Both the position numbers and the translations under genes were made by a program. Under the pieces are notes generated by a model. That model worked only from the letters and a program-made list of their open reading frames with translations, was not told the DNA's origin and ran no database searches. Of a stretch of DNA of 19,063 bases, positions 14,140 through 19,063 are shown piece by piece. The first letter of the stretch is position 1. Each line of letters starts with the position of its first letter. Source of the DNA: an uncultured Clostridia bacterium (lineage in GTDB: Bacteria; Bacillota; Clostridia; TANB77; CAG-508); the NCBI GenBank assembly GCA_934167365.1, contig CAKPKU010000025.1, positions 1 through 19,063 of the forward strand, in the 5' to 3' direction.

Positions 14140-14168
14140 TTGACATAAATGTAAAAAAATACTATAAT
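14140..14168 (+). promoter_or_regulatory. Perfect consensus sigma-A promoter
   Basis: TTGACA (14140-14145), exactly 17 bases, TATAAT (14163-14168). This is the only 12/12 consensus promoter noticed in the window. Confidence 0.88.
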
Positions 14169-14176
14169 ATATTTAT

Positions 14177-14193
14177 AAGTCACAATGTGACTT
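14177..14193 (+). promoter_or_regulatory. Operator-like palindrome at transcription start
   Basis: AAGTCACA-A-TGTGACTT is a perfect 8+8 inverted repeat around one base, starting about two bases after the predicted start site. Its place suits repression of the consensus promoter by a dimeric regulator. A short 5' mRNA hairpin is the alternative, but the one-base loop makes that poor. Confidence 0.6.
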
Positions 14194-14236
14194 GGTAAAA
14201 AATATTAATCGTTTAAAAGTGAAGGGAGATTTTTTT

Positions 14237-14863
14237 ATGCTAAAACGATTAAAACAACCTCAAAGTCAAGTGATTGACAAATGTTCTGATAATGGAAAAA
14301 AGACCACTTGGTGGTTTAGTGATTCATCAAAAGTGATAACTTTATATCCTTTAAAGGATATCTTAAAATTTGTCGGAATCGCCATAGTTCTTTTTGCAGT
14401 TATCATCTTTGGAATAAGCAAATTGGTAAATTCCAAAAAGCCAAAAGACAAAGATGTTAGTACATCAATAGTTGCTACTGAAAGTGAAACTTCAGAATCT
14501 AGTAAAACTCCATCATCTAGTGTTGATTTACCAAAAGAGATTACTTTGAATGATGGAAAACAAACTAAGTTGAAACAGTTTATAAATCTAAGTGATTATG
14601 AAGAGTATCGCAATCAGATTATAAGTCTGCTTGAAGAGCACTATAAATGCGAAGTTGAAAATGTTTACCTTTTTTCAGCTATTTCGGGTTCTACTACTAT
14701 ACAATTTTTGGTATGGTTTGACAGCTCGGATTCTGAAAATTATAACATGACACAATTTGCTTCAGCAAGTATTACTAAGTTTTTGCTCGGAAAGACTTCT
14801 GAAATAAAATGCGGTACATTCAAAGCTGGAAACTCAGGCGGTTTCATTATTTATGAAGAATAA
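14237..14863 (+). CDS. Hypothetical single-pass membrane protein
   Basis: A 208-residue protein that I do not recognise. Residues 1-42 are polar with an aromatic patch (WWFSDSSK); 43-61 form one transmembrane helix (LKFVGIAIVLFAVIIFGIS); 70-95 are a Ser/Thr/Glu-rich linker; 100-208 look like a soluble, presumably extracytoplasmic domain ending in GTFKAGNSGGFIIYEE. ATG 14237 has GAAGGGAG with a T-rich spacer; an in-frame TTG at 14192 would lie in the palindrome. Codon use differs slightly from the neighbours (TCG, CTC, GGC appear; about 32-33% GC in counted lines), as in the 6128 gene, and both are single-gene cassettes with a strong promoter and a strong terminator. The operator-like palindrome implies tight control, perhaps a regulated surface protein. 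Function unknown. Confidence 0.72.
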   Translation: MLKRLKQPQSQVIDKCSDNGKKTTWWFSDSSKVITLYPLKDILKFVGIAIVLFAVIIFGISKLVNSKKPKDKDVSTSIVATESETSESSKTPSSSVDLPKEITLNDGKQTKLKQFINLSDYEEYRNQIISLLEEHYKCEVENVYLFSAISGSTTIQFLVWFDSSDSENYNMTQFASASITKFLLGKTSEIKCGTFKAGNSGGFIIYEE

Positions 14864-14889
14864 TTCTTTTTCTTATCAAAACAAGAGGT

Positions 14890-14923
14890 CCCCTTATGTA
14901 GCTACATAAGGGGTTATTTTTTT
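14890..14923 (+). terminator. Strong intrinsic terminator
   Basis: A 24-base perfect palindrome (14890-14913; arms CCCCTTATGTAG and complement) followed by TTATTTTTTT. It is among the most GC-rich stems in the window. Confidence 0.92.
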
Positions 14924-14931
14924 GTATTTTC

Positions 14932-14959
14932 TCATATTATCCAGTTATAAATACACACT
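14932..14959 (+). promoter_or_regulatory. Candidate sigma-E promoter of yabPQ
   Basis: TCATATT (14932-14938) matches the sigma-E -35 consensus KMATATT exactly. TACACACT (14952-14959) matches six of eight -10 positions after a 13-base spacer. The B. subtilis yabPQ genes are under sigma-E, which agrees. Confidence 0.55.
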
Positions 14960-14997
14960 AATATGAATATATTCTACCAAAGGAGTGTGGAAAAGCT

Positions 14998-15300
14998 ATG
15001 GCTATTGAAGAAAGAAAAAATAATATTCAAAAAACTAATATTATACAAAATTTAATATTAGAAAGTAGAGAAAAATTAAATATATCTGGAGTACTTGATG
15101 TACTTAGTTTTGATGACCAAATTGTAATTGTAGAAACTCATTTAGGAATGCTTACAGTAAAAGGTGAAGACTTACGAATTAATAAACTAAATTTAGACTC
15201 TGAAGAAGTCATTGTTGATGGAAATATTGCAAGCTTATGTTACAGTGATAAAAATATGGAAAAACATGATTCAGGTTTTTTTGGTAAAATATTTAAATAG
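14998..15300 (+). CDS. yabP: Sporulation protein YabP
   Basis: A 100-residue soluble protein, the same length as B. subtilis YabP. It contains the family's beta-rich core: a segment around residues 24-45 (REKLNISGVLDVLSFDDQ), then ETHLGMLTVKGEDLRINKL, then the EVIVDGNIASLCYSD strand pair. YabP is a mother-cell sporulation protein required, with YabQ, for normal spore development; its molecular activity is not established. The start ATG follows AAGGAG with an 11-base gap. The gene is followed after 14 bases by yabQ and then divIC, the conserved order in Bacilli and Clostridia. A candidate sigma-E promoter is directly upstream. The C-terminal GFFGKIFK is a typical short basic tail. Confidence 0.9.
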   Translation: MAIEERKNNIQKTNIIQNLILESREKLNISGVLDVLSFDDQIVIVETHLGMLTVKGEDLRINKLNLDSEEVIVDGNIASLCYSDKNMEKHDSGFFGKIFK

Positions 15301-15314
15301 AGAGGATTTTTAAT

Positions 15315-15728
15315 TTGAATGAAATCATAATGAATCAATTAAAAATATTAACCATATTTGCAATATCAGGAATTACCATAAGCATTTTATTTGATATTTT
15401 TAGAATACGAAGAAAAGTTTGTAAAGCCCCTAATCTATTAACATATTTTGAAGATATATTATTTTGGATTATATCAGCAATAATACTGTTATATACGGTT
15501 ATGAAATATACAACTGGCGAATTGAGAATATATATGTTTGTTGGTTTATTTATAGGAATTTTAATATATTTCAAGTTTTTTAGTAAATTAATAGTTAAAT
15601 TTTTTTCATCTATAATTAAATTTATAATAACAATTATAGTAAGAATATTCAAGATAATATTGTATCCATTCAAAAAAACTTTGAATTTATTAAAAAAAAG
15701 CTGGAAAAAGAAGAATATTATGTTATAA
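15315..15728 (+). CDS. yabQ: Spore cortex biosynthesis protein YabQ
   Basis: A 137-residue membrane protein. It has three to four hydrophobic segments (about 8-25, 48-65, 74-90, 100-118), the family's FDIFRIRRK motif after the first helix and a conserved YFEDILFWIISA block in the second. A long basic C-terminus (KKTLNLLKKSWKKKN) faces the cytoplasm. YabQ is needed for cortex formation and localises to the outer forespore membrane in B. subtilis. The start appears to be TTG 15315, eight bases after AGAGAGGA; ATG 15330 is in frame but lies 23 bases from that site, and ATG 15319 is out of frame. It is downstream of yabP in one operon. Its stop overlaps an extended -10 that probably starts divIC transcription. 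Confidence 0.88.
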   Translation: MNEIIMNQLKILTIFAISGITISILFDIFRIRRKVCKAPNLLTYFEDILFWIISAIILLYTVMKYTTGELRIYMFVGLFIGILIYFKFFSKLIVKFFSSIIKFIITIIVRIFKIILYPFKKTLNLLKKSWKKKNIML

Positions 15729-15729
15729 T
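15721..15729 (+). promoter_or_regulatory. Extended -10 promoter of divIC
   Basis: TG-T-TATAAT (15721-15729) overlaps the yabQ stop codon; no good -35 is present. It would let divIC, a vegetative division gene, be expressed independently of the sporulation-controlled genes upstream. Confidence 0.45.
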
Positions 15730-15772
15730 ATAGAAGTAAATTAGTAATTTATTAGTATTGGAGATTTTACAT

Positions 15773-16045
15773 ATGAAAAAGAAATTAAAAATAAACAGAT
15801 TTATAATAATAGCAGTATTAATATATTTCATATGCACACTTTTTTCTCAACAACAAACTTTAAACTCATATAAAAGTGAAGCTGAAATATATAGAAATCA
15901 AATTGAAACAGCAAACGAAGAAACCGCTGAGCTAAAAGACATAAAAAACAACATAAATTCAACAGAATACATAGAAAATGTAGCAAGAGAAAAACTTGGA
16001 ATGTATTTACCAAATGAACGAGTATATATCGATATAACTAACTAA
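15773..16045 (+). CDS. divIC: Septum formation initiator DivIC (FtsB-like)
   Basis: A 90-residue bitopic protein of the divisome. It has a short basic N-terminus (MKKKLKINR), one transmembrane helix at about 10-27, a coiled-coil stretch rich in Glu, Asn and Lys (about 30-65) and a conserved C-terminal block (EYIENVAREKLGMYLPNE). That last block, in which the A-R-E-x-L-G-M core precedes an acidic end, is the DivIC/FtsB signature. DivIC pairs with FtsL and DivIB at the division septum. ATG 15773 lies nine bases from TTGGAGA; the in-frame TTG at 15758 overlaps that site and is rejected. The position after yabP-yabQ is the conserved one. The next gene is rho rather than the S1-domain gene yabR often found there. 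Confidence 0.88.
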   Translation: MKKKLKINRFIIIAVLIYFICTLFSQQQTLNSYKSEAEIYRNQIETANEETAELKDIKNNINSTEYIENVAREKLGMYLPNERVYIDITN

Positions 16046-16053
16046 AATATTAT

Positions 16054-16093
16054 TAGAGGCATATATAATATTGCCTCTACCGTATACTATACG
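16054..16093 (+). promoter_or_regulatory. Tandem hairpin and palindrome between divIC and rho
   Basis: First, TAGAGGCA (16054-16061) pairs with TGCCTCTA (16072-16079); no T-tract follows, so it is at most a weak terminator. One base later, CGTATA-C-TATACG (16081-16093) is a perfect 13-base palindrome resembling a protein-binding site. The remaining leader to rho (16094-16190) has a TATAAT at 16162-16167 without a recognisable -35. Confidence 0.45.
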
Positions 16094-16190
16094 ACAAAAA
16101 TTTAGATCAATAAAGCATTTTATATTTTTATTTCTAATTAAATAATCTTAATAAATTCCAATATAATTTAATATTTAGGGGGCAAAATTT

Positions 16191-17528
16191 ATGAATTTTG
16201 AAAAATGTACATTAGTAGAATTAAGACAATTAGCTAAAGAAAAAGGAATTACAAATGTATCAAAACTAAAAAAGGATGAATTAATTGAGGTATTATCAAA
16301 AGAAGAAGACAACTATTCAAAAGAAAGCTCTTCTCAAAATTTAGATAACACAACAAAACCAGTCACTACTGAATCAAATAATAGTGGATATAAAGTAACA
16401 AATGCTGAAGACCAAATTATTGAAGGAATTTTAGAAGTATTACCTGATGGATATGGTTTTTTAAGAGGTGAAAATTACCTTTCAACTCCAAAAGATGTTT
16501 ATGTATCACCTGTTCAAATAAGACGTTTTAAATTGGACAAAGGAGATAAAGTAAAAGGAATATCAAGACAACCAAAAGAAGGTGAAAAATTTCCAGCTTT
16601 AATATATGTTGGTGAAGTTAATGGTGAAGCACCAGAAAAAGCATATAGAAGGACAAAATTTGATGATCTAACACCAATATATCCTACTCAAAAATTAAAG
16701 CTAGAAACTAAATCTAATGAGACAGCTATGAGAATAATCGATTTAATTTCACCAGTTGGAAAAGGTCAAAGAGGTATGATTGTTGCACCTCCAAAAGTTG
16801 GAAAAACAACACTTTTGAAGAAAATAGCAAATAGTATTTCATACAACAATCCTGAAGTTGAATTAATAGTTCTTTTAATAGATGAAAGACCTGAAGAAGT
16901 TACAGACATGAAAAGATCAATAAAAGGAGAAGTTATATATTCAACATTTGATGAATTACCAGAGCATCATGTAAAAGTTGCAGAAATGGTATTAGAAAGA
17001 GGAAAACGACTTGTGGAGCAAAATAAAGATGTTGTAATATTATTAGATAGTATTACAAGACTTGCAAGAGCATATAACTTAGTTATCCCATCATCAGGAA
17101 GAACTTTATCAGGAGGATTTGACCCTGCTGCACTACATAAACCAAAGAAATTCTTTGGAGCTGCTCGTAATATAGAGCATGGAGGAAGCTTAACAATATT
17201 AGCAACATCATTAATAGAAACAGGAAGTAGAATGGATGAGGTTATATTTGAAGAGTTCAAAGGTACAGGTAATATGGAAGTAGTATTAGATAGAAAACTA
17301 TCAGAAAAACGAATCTTCCCAGCTATAGATATCAACAAATCTGGAACAAGAAGAGAAGATTTATTATTAAGCCAAAAGGAACTTGAAACAGTATATGCAT
17401 TAAGAAAAGCTTTAAACACATTACCAACATCAGAAGTAACAGAACAAGTATTATCACAAATAGTGCAAACTAAGGATAATAATGAATTTATAGAAAAAAT
17501 GGATTCCTATTTGAGAAGATTTAAATAA
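16191..17528 (+). CDS. rho: Transcription termination factor Rho
   Basis: Rho is a hexameric RNA-dependent ATPase that terminates transcripts lacking intrinsic terminators. The 445-residue protein shows the Rho N-terminal helical domain (residues 1-40, CTLVELRQLAKEKGI), a polar Asn/Ser/Thr linker of about 30 residues, and the cold-shock-like RNA-binding domain (about 75-145, with GILEVLPDGYGFLR). The RecA-like motor domain follows: Walker A APPKVGKT at 199-206, LIDERPEEVTDMKR, VVILLDSITRLARAYN and the Q-loop-containing GGFDPAALHKPKKFFGAARN. The linker lacks the long charged insertion of actinobacterial Rho. ATG 16191 follows AGGGGGC. Its leader has two palindromic elements; in E. coli rho is autoregulated through its leader, and similar control is possible here but not shown. 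Terminated by the hairpin at 17575. Confidence 0.97.
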   Translation: MNFEKCTLVELRQLAKEKGITNVSKLKKDELIEVLSKEEDNYSKESSSQNLDNTTKPVTTESNNSGYKVTNAEDQIIEGILEVLPDGYGFLRGENYLSTPKDVYVSPVQIRRFKLDKGDKVKGISRQPKEGEKFPALIYVGEVNGEAPEKAYRRTKFDDLTPIYPTQKLKLETKSNETAMRIIDLISPVGKGQRGMIVAPPKVGKTTLLKKIANSISYNNPEVELIVLLIDERPEEVTDMKRSIKGEVIYSTFDELPEHHVKVAEMVLERGKRLVEQNKDVVILLDSITRLARAYNLVIPSSGRTLSGGFDPAALHKPKKFFGAARNIEHGGSLTILATSLIETGSRMDEVIFEEFKGTGNMEVVLDRKLSEKRIFPAIDINKSGTRREDLLLSQKELETVYALRKALNTLPTSEVTEQVLSQIVQTKDNNEFIEKMDSYLRRFK

Positions 17529-17574
17529 TATGTAATTCACTTATAATAAAATTAATGATACATAAATTTATAAT

Positions 17575-17598
17575 AGTCAGGTAAATCCTGGCTTTTTT
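17575..17598 (+). terminator. Intrinsic terminator of rho
   Basis: 7-bp stem (17575-17581 with 17587-17593, one G-T pair) around the loop TAAAT, followed by six T. The downstream repeat begins inside the T-tract. Confidence 0.75.
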
Positions 17599-17640
17599 AT
17601 ATAATAGGAAACCTCAATATATAGGTATAAATTAATTTAG
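17597..17640 (+). repeat. Small repeat element (copy B, left part)
   Basis: Matches 12610-12655: a TTAT(A/C)TAATAGG start, then an exact ATAGGTATAAATT at 17621-17633. The first 15 bases also match the right end of copy A in reverse. No right end is found nearby, so this copy is partial or its end has been replaced. Confidence 0.5.
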
Positions 17641-17646
17641 TGGTAA

Positions 17647-17808
17647 CTTTTACAATTCTGGGAGCATCATCCAAATAGAGCTATAATAAATAACTCAAAA
17701 AAAGATTTTAATTATAAGCTAAATAGAATTGTAATAGAAGTTGTTAATAGTATTAAATCTAAAGAAAATCAAATAAAAAGAACAGGAACTGAGTTAATAA
17801 AGGAGTAA
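17647..17808 (+). pseudogene. Headless ORF fragment before the GNAT gene
   Basis: A 53-codon open frame between TAA (17644) and TAA (17806-17808) with no start codon. The predicted stretch includes WEHHPNRAIINN, a helical NRIVIEVVNSIKSKE and ends RTGTELIKE. Its stop lies four bases before the GNAT start, inside the shared AAAGGAG region, as in a tightly coupled operon. It looks like the C-terminal remnant of a gene whose 5' part was lost when the repeat at 17597 arrived. Family not recognised. Confidence 0.45.
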
Positions 17809-17812
17809 TTAT

Positions 17813-18295
17813 ATGGAACACTCAATAAAAAAGACATTAAAAATATTTAATTTGAAAGATAAACTTCAATTTTTAGATGAAGTTGCCAAATTAGAATATG
17901 AAGAATGGGCTGATAATAAAAACCAAAATAAACAAGAAAGAATCGAAAGAAAAAAAGAAAAAATTTGTAATATGTTTACAAATAAATCCTTTTGCAAATT
18001 GATCTTAACAAATGGAGAACAATTAATAGGGTTTATATCTATTTTTCCAGAAGATTGTGAAGAAGAAAAAGAATTAACACCATGGTATGCAACAATGTAT
18101 GTAAAAAAAGAATATAGAAATAACGGATATTCACGCATATTAAATGATGCTATATTAAACGAAGCACGAAAAAGAAAATTTAAAACTATATATTTAAAAA
18201 CAAATTTACAAAATTATTATGAAAGATTTGGGGCAACTTTTATAAAAAAATTAAAGTCAAATGAAAATTTATATAAATTTGAATTATATAATTAA
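17813..18295 (+). CDS. GNAT family N-acetyltransferase
   Basis: A 160-residue cytoplasmic protein of the GCN5-related acetyltransferase fold, which moves acetyl from acetyl-CoA to an amine. The core is visible in order: beta-strand LIGFISIF (about 70-78), then YATMYVKKEYRNNGYSRIL (about 92-110), in which V-x-x-x-Y-R-x-x-G-x-S is the acetyl-CoA pyrophosphate-binding motif A, then KTIYLKTNLQNYYERFGATF, the usual strand and Y-x-R-x-G-F end. The N-terminal 50 residues are helical and charged (NKNQNKQERIERKKEKI). Substrate unknown. ATG 17813 follows AAGGAG with good spacing. The gene sits in a degraded accessory region between a headless ORF fragment and a broken transposase, and AATAGGAAAC occurs on both sides (17603 and 18325), so it may have travelled on a mobile element. 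Confidence 0.85.
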   Translation: MEHSIKKTLKIFNLKDKLQFLDEVAKLEYEEWADNKNQNKQERIERKKEKICNMFTNKSFCKLILTNGEQLIGFISIFPEDCEEEKELTPWYATMYVKKEYRNNGYSRILNDAILNEARKRKFKTIYLKTNLQNYYERFGATFIKKLKSNENLYKFELYN

Positions 18296-18350
18296 TTATT
18301 GCAGTTAAGAAATTTCCTGGCAGGAAATAGGAAACAAATGAACAATTAAG

Positions 18351-18420
18351 TACTATGATTGTGTCCGTTATTGATAAATATAAAAATAAATATAAATATA
18401 AATATGATACTGTGATTGTG
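18351..18420. repeat. AT-rich short tandem repeat between direct repeats
   Basis: TAAATA-type units repeat between about 18373 and 18404. They are flanked by TACTATGATTGTG (18351-18363) and TACTGTGATTGTG (18408-18420), a 13-base direct repeat with one mismatch. Confidence 0.5.
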
Positions 18421-18494
18421 GAGATATGAAACCTGCACAAATCTTCGAAACAGAATATCCTATATACTCAAATATTTTTACTGTCAATAATTTT

Positions 18495-18899
18495 TCAATT
18501 AGTGTCAAGAAATTTATTTGCTCCATCAATTGTTGTAATATTAAGCCTTCTAAATTCTGTTCTAAGCCTATCATGTAATGTGTTCCATAGTCTTTCAATG
18601 CGACCTTTAGCTTGAGAAGAGCCAGCATGAATCAGATCAACTCCTAAATATTTCATCATTCTACCATATTGAGTAGTAGATTCTGAAACTGCACTAATAG
18701 TATGTTTAGGTTGTTTTCCACAATTTCCATGTATTATGGATGAAGCACCAATTTTTTTATACCTCGCTTTCAGTTTTTTTATATAGCGCTCTGAAAAATC
18801 CAACCTGTTTGCTGCAACTTTAATAGTCATAGTTCCATTAATACAACTTTCTATTACTGCTTTTTTTAATTTCTCTTTTTCATTCATAACAGTTCTCAT
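18495..18899 (-). pseudogene. Transposase remnant (ISNCY-type)
   Basis: The N-terminal 60 residues are a helix-turn-helix region of the type in ISNCY transposases: MTIKVAANRLDFSERYIKKL, then IIHGNCGKQPKHTIS. It then jumps directly to the end of the DDE catalytic core: TQYGRMMKYLGVDLIHAGSS, QAKGRIERLWNTLHDRL and TTIDGANKFLDT. The segment that should hold the first two catalytic aspartates is missing, so an in-frame internal deletion of more than 100 codons is likely. The frame also ends early: after the stop at 18495 a second frame continues with LIEKLLTVKIFEYIG, suggesting a frameshift and loss of the C-terminus. The start at 18899 lies almost on GGAGG; Met at 18887 is the alternative. It cannot encode an active enzyme. 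Confidence 0.85.
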
Positions 18900-18905
18900 A
18901 CCTCC

Positions 18906-18911
18906 ATTATA
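18906..18911 (-). promoter_or_regulatory. Extended -10 of transposase
   Basis: On the minus strand TGATATAAT ends at 18906, only six bases before the ATG at 18899. Transcription would start about at that codon, implying a leaderless message or use of the Met at 18887. Confidence 0.4.
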
Positions 18912-18912
18912 T

Positions 18913-19054
18913 CATAGGGTGAACTTTTCATAAGTTAATTTTATAGGGTGATCATATCATAAATTATTCATAAATTCTCCAAAAAGGTGTCAATAATTTA
19001 GAAAAATTTCACTAAAAAGCACGCCTTATTTTAGTTGCAAAAATTTCACCTATG
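18913..19054. repeat. GGGTGA/TTTCACC repeat cluster upstream of transposase
   Basis: CATAGGGTGAACTTTTC (18913-18929) and TATAGGGTGATC (18942-18953) are direct repeats. AAAAATTTCACCTATG (19039-19054) is an imperfect inverted copy of the first, and AAAAATTTCAC recurs at 19002-19012. The first lies between the -10 and the -35 position of the transposase. They may be transposase binding sites at the element end. No gene was seen from 18900 to 19063. Confidence 0.5.
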
Positions 19055-19063
19055 TACAGTCTT

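Noticed and set aside
16967..17419. 150-codon minus-strand frame opposite rho
   Set aside because: Shadow of the rho coding strand; no ribosome site or promoter and no family features.
18368..18628. 86-codon minus-strand frame overlapping the transposase end
   Set aside because: Its upstream part is an out-of-frame reading of the transposase; only the tail around 18430-18515 is meaningful, as the frameshifted continuation noted under the pseudogene.
337..18995. TTGACACC near 338 and its complement near 18986 as possible IS ends
   Set aside because: Only eight bases agree and no transposase or target duplication accompanies the left site.
18482..18999. Direct repeat TGTCAATAATTT at 18482 and 18988 around the transposase
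   Set aside because: Could be target-site or deletion-endpoint repeats, but the first lies within the likely transposase coding remnant and the word is AT-rich; no firm interpretation.

Overview
The window comes from an AT-rich (roughly 27% GC by eye), endospore-forming Bacillota, most likely class Clostridia. The support is the gene set (uvrB/uvrA, a cwlJ-gerQ pair, a ytvI-like gene, yabP-yabQ-divIC, murD, rho), the strong GGAGG-type ribosome binding sites, and promoters that fit sigma-A and several that fit sporulation sigma factors. No tRNA, rRNA or CRISPR array was seen.

Layout. 1-4968: the 3' end of uvrB and a complete uvrA, separated by an accessory gene (681-1760) that fuses a cytidylate-kinase-like P-loop domain to a ParB-like domain and may continue in the +1 frame to 1896. 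4970-6017: a possible scrap of duplicated uvrA, then a cwlJ-gerQ spore germination pair. 6064-8936: accessory genes: a higher-GC orphan gene (6128), a minus-strand pair of family 2 glycosyltransferases of which the second is a pseudogene, and a small membrane-anchored orphan (8562). 9177-9298: a 22-residue Lys/Asn-rich microprotein on the minus strand behind a forespore-type promoter. 9465-11010: murD. 11128-12397: a proline-tailed putative spore protein and a cysteine-rich CBS-domain protein. 12572-12850: terminator, small inverted-repeat element and a two-hairpin structured segment. 12851-13942: ytvI-like gene. 14140-14923: a membrane-anchored orphan behind a perfect consensus sigma-A promoter with a palindrome at the start site. 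14932-16045: yabP-yabQ-divIC. 16191-17598: rho. 17597-19063: a degraded region with a second copy of the 12.6 kb repeat, a headless ORF fragment, a GNAT acetyltransferase and a doubly broken transposase.

Functional links. Several genes converge on sporulation and envelope biology: CwlJ and GerQ (cortex lysis), YabP/YabQ (mother-cell cortex functions), YtvI (sporulation membrane protein), DivIC (division) and MurD (peptidoglycan precursor). UvrA and UvrB form the excision-repair damage-recognition complex. Nearly every unit is a monocistron or short operon closed by its own hairpin terminator, and accessory cassettes sit between those terminators.

The most interesting signals are the kinase-ParB fusion with a candidate UUU-CGG +1 frameshift site; ten copies of GAAGCGG, identical to the published Staphylococcus aureus Chi sequence; the forespore microprotein; and a repeat whose two copies both start in the T-tract of a terminator.
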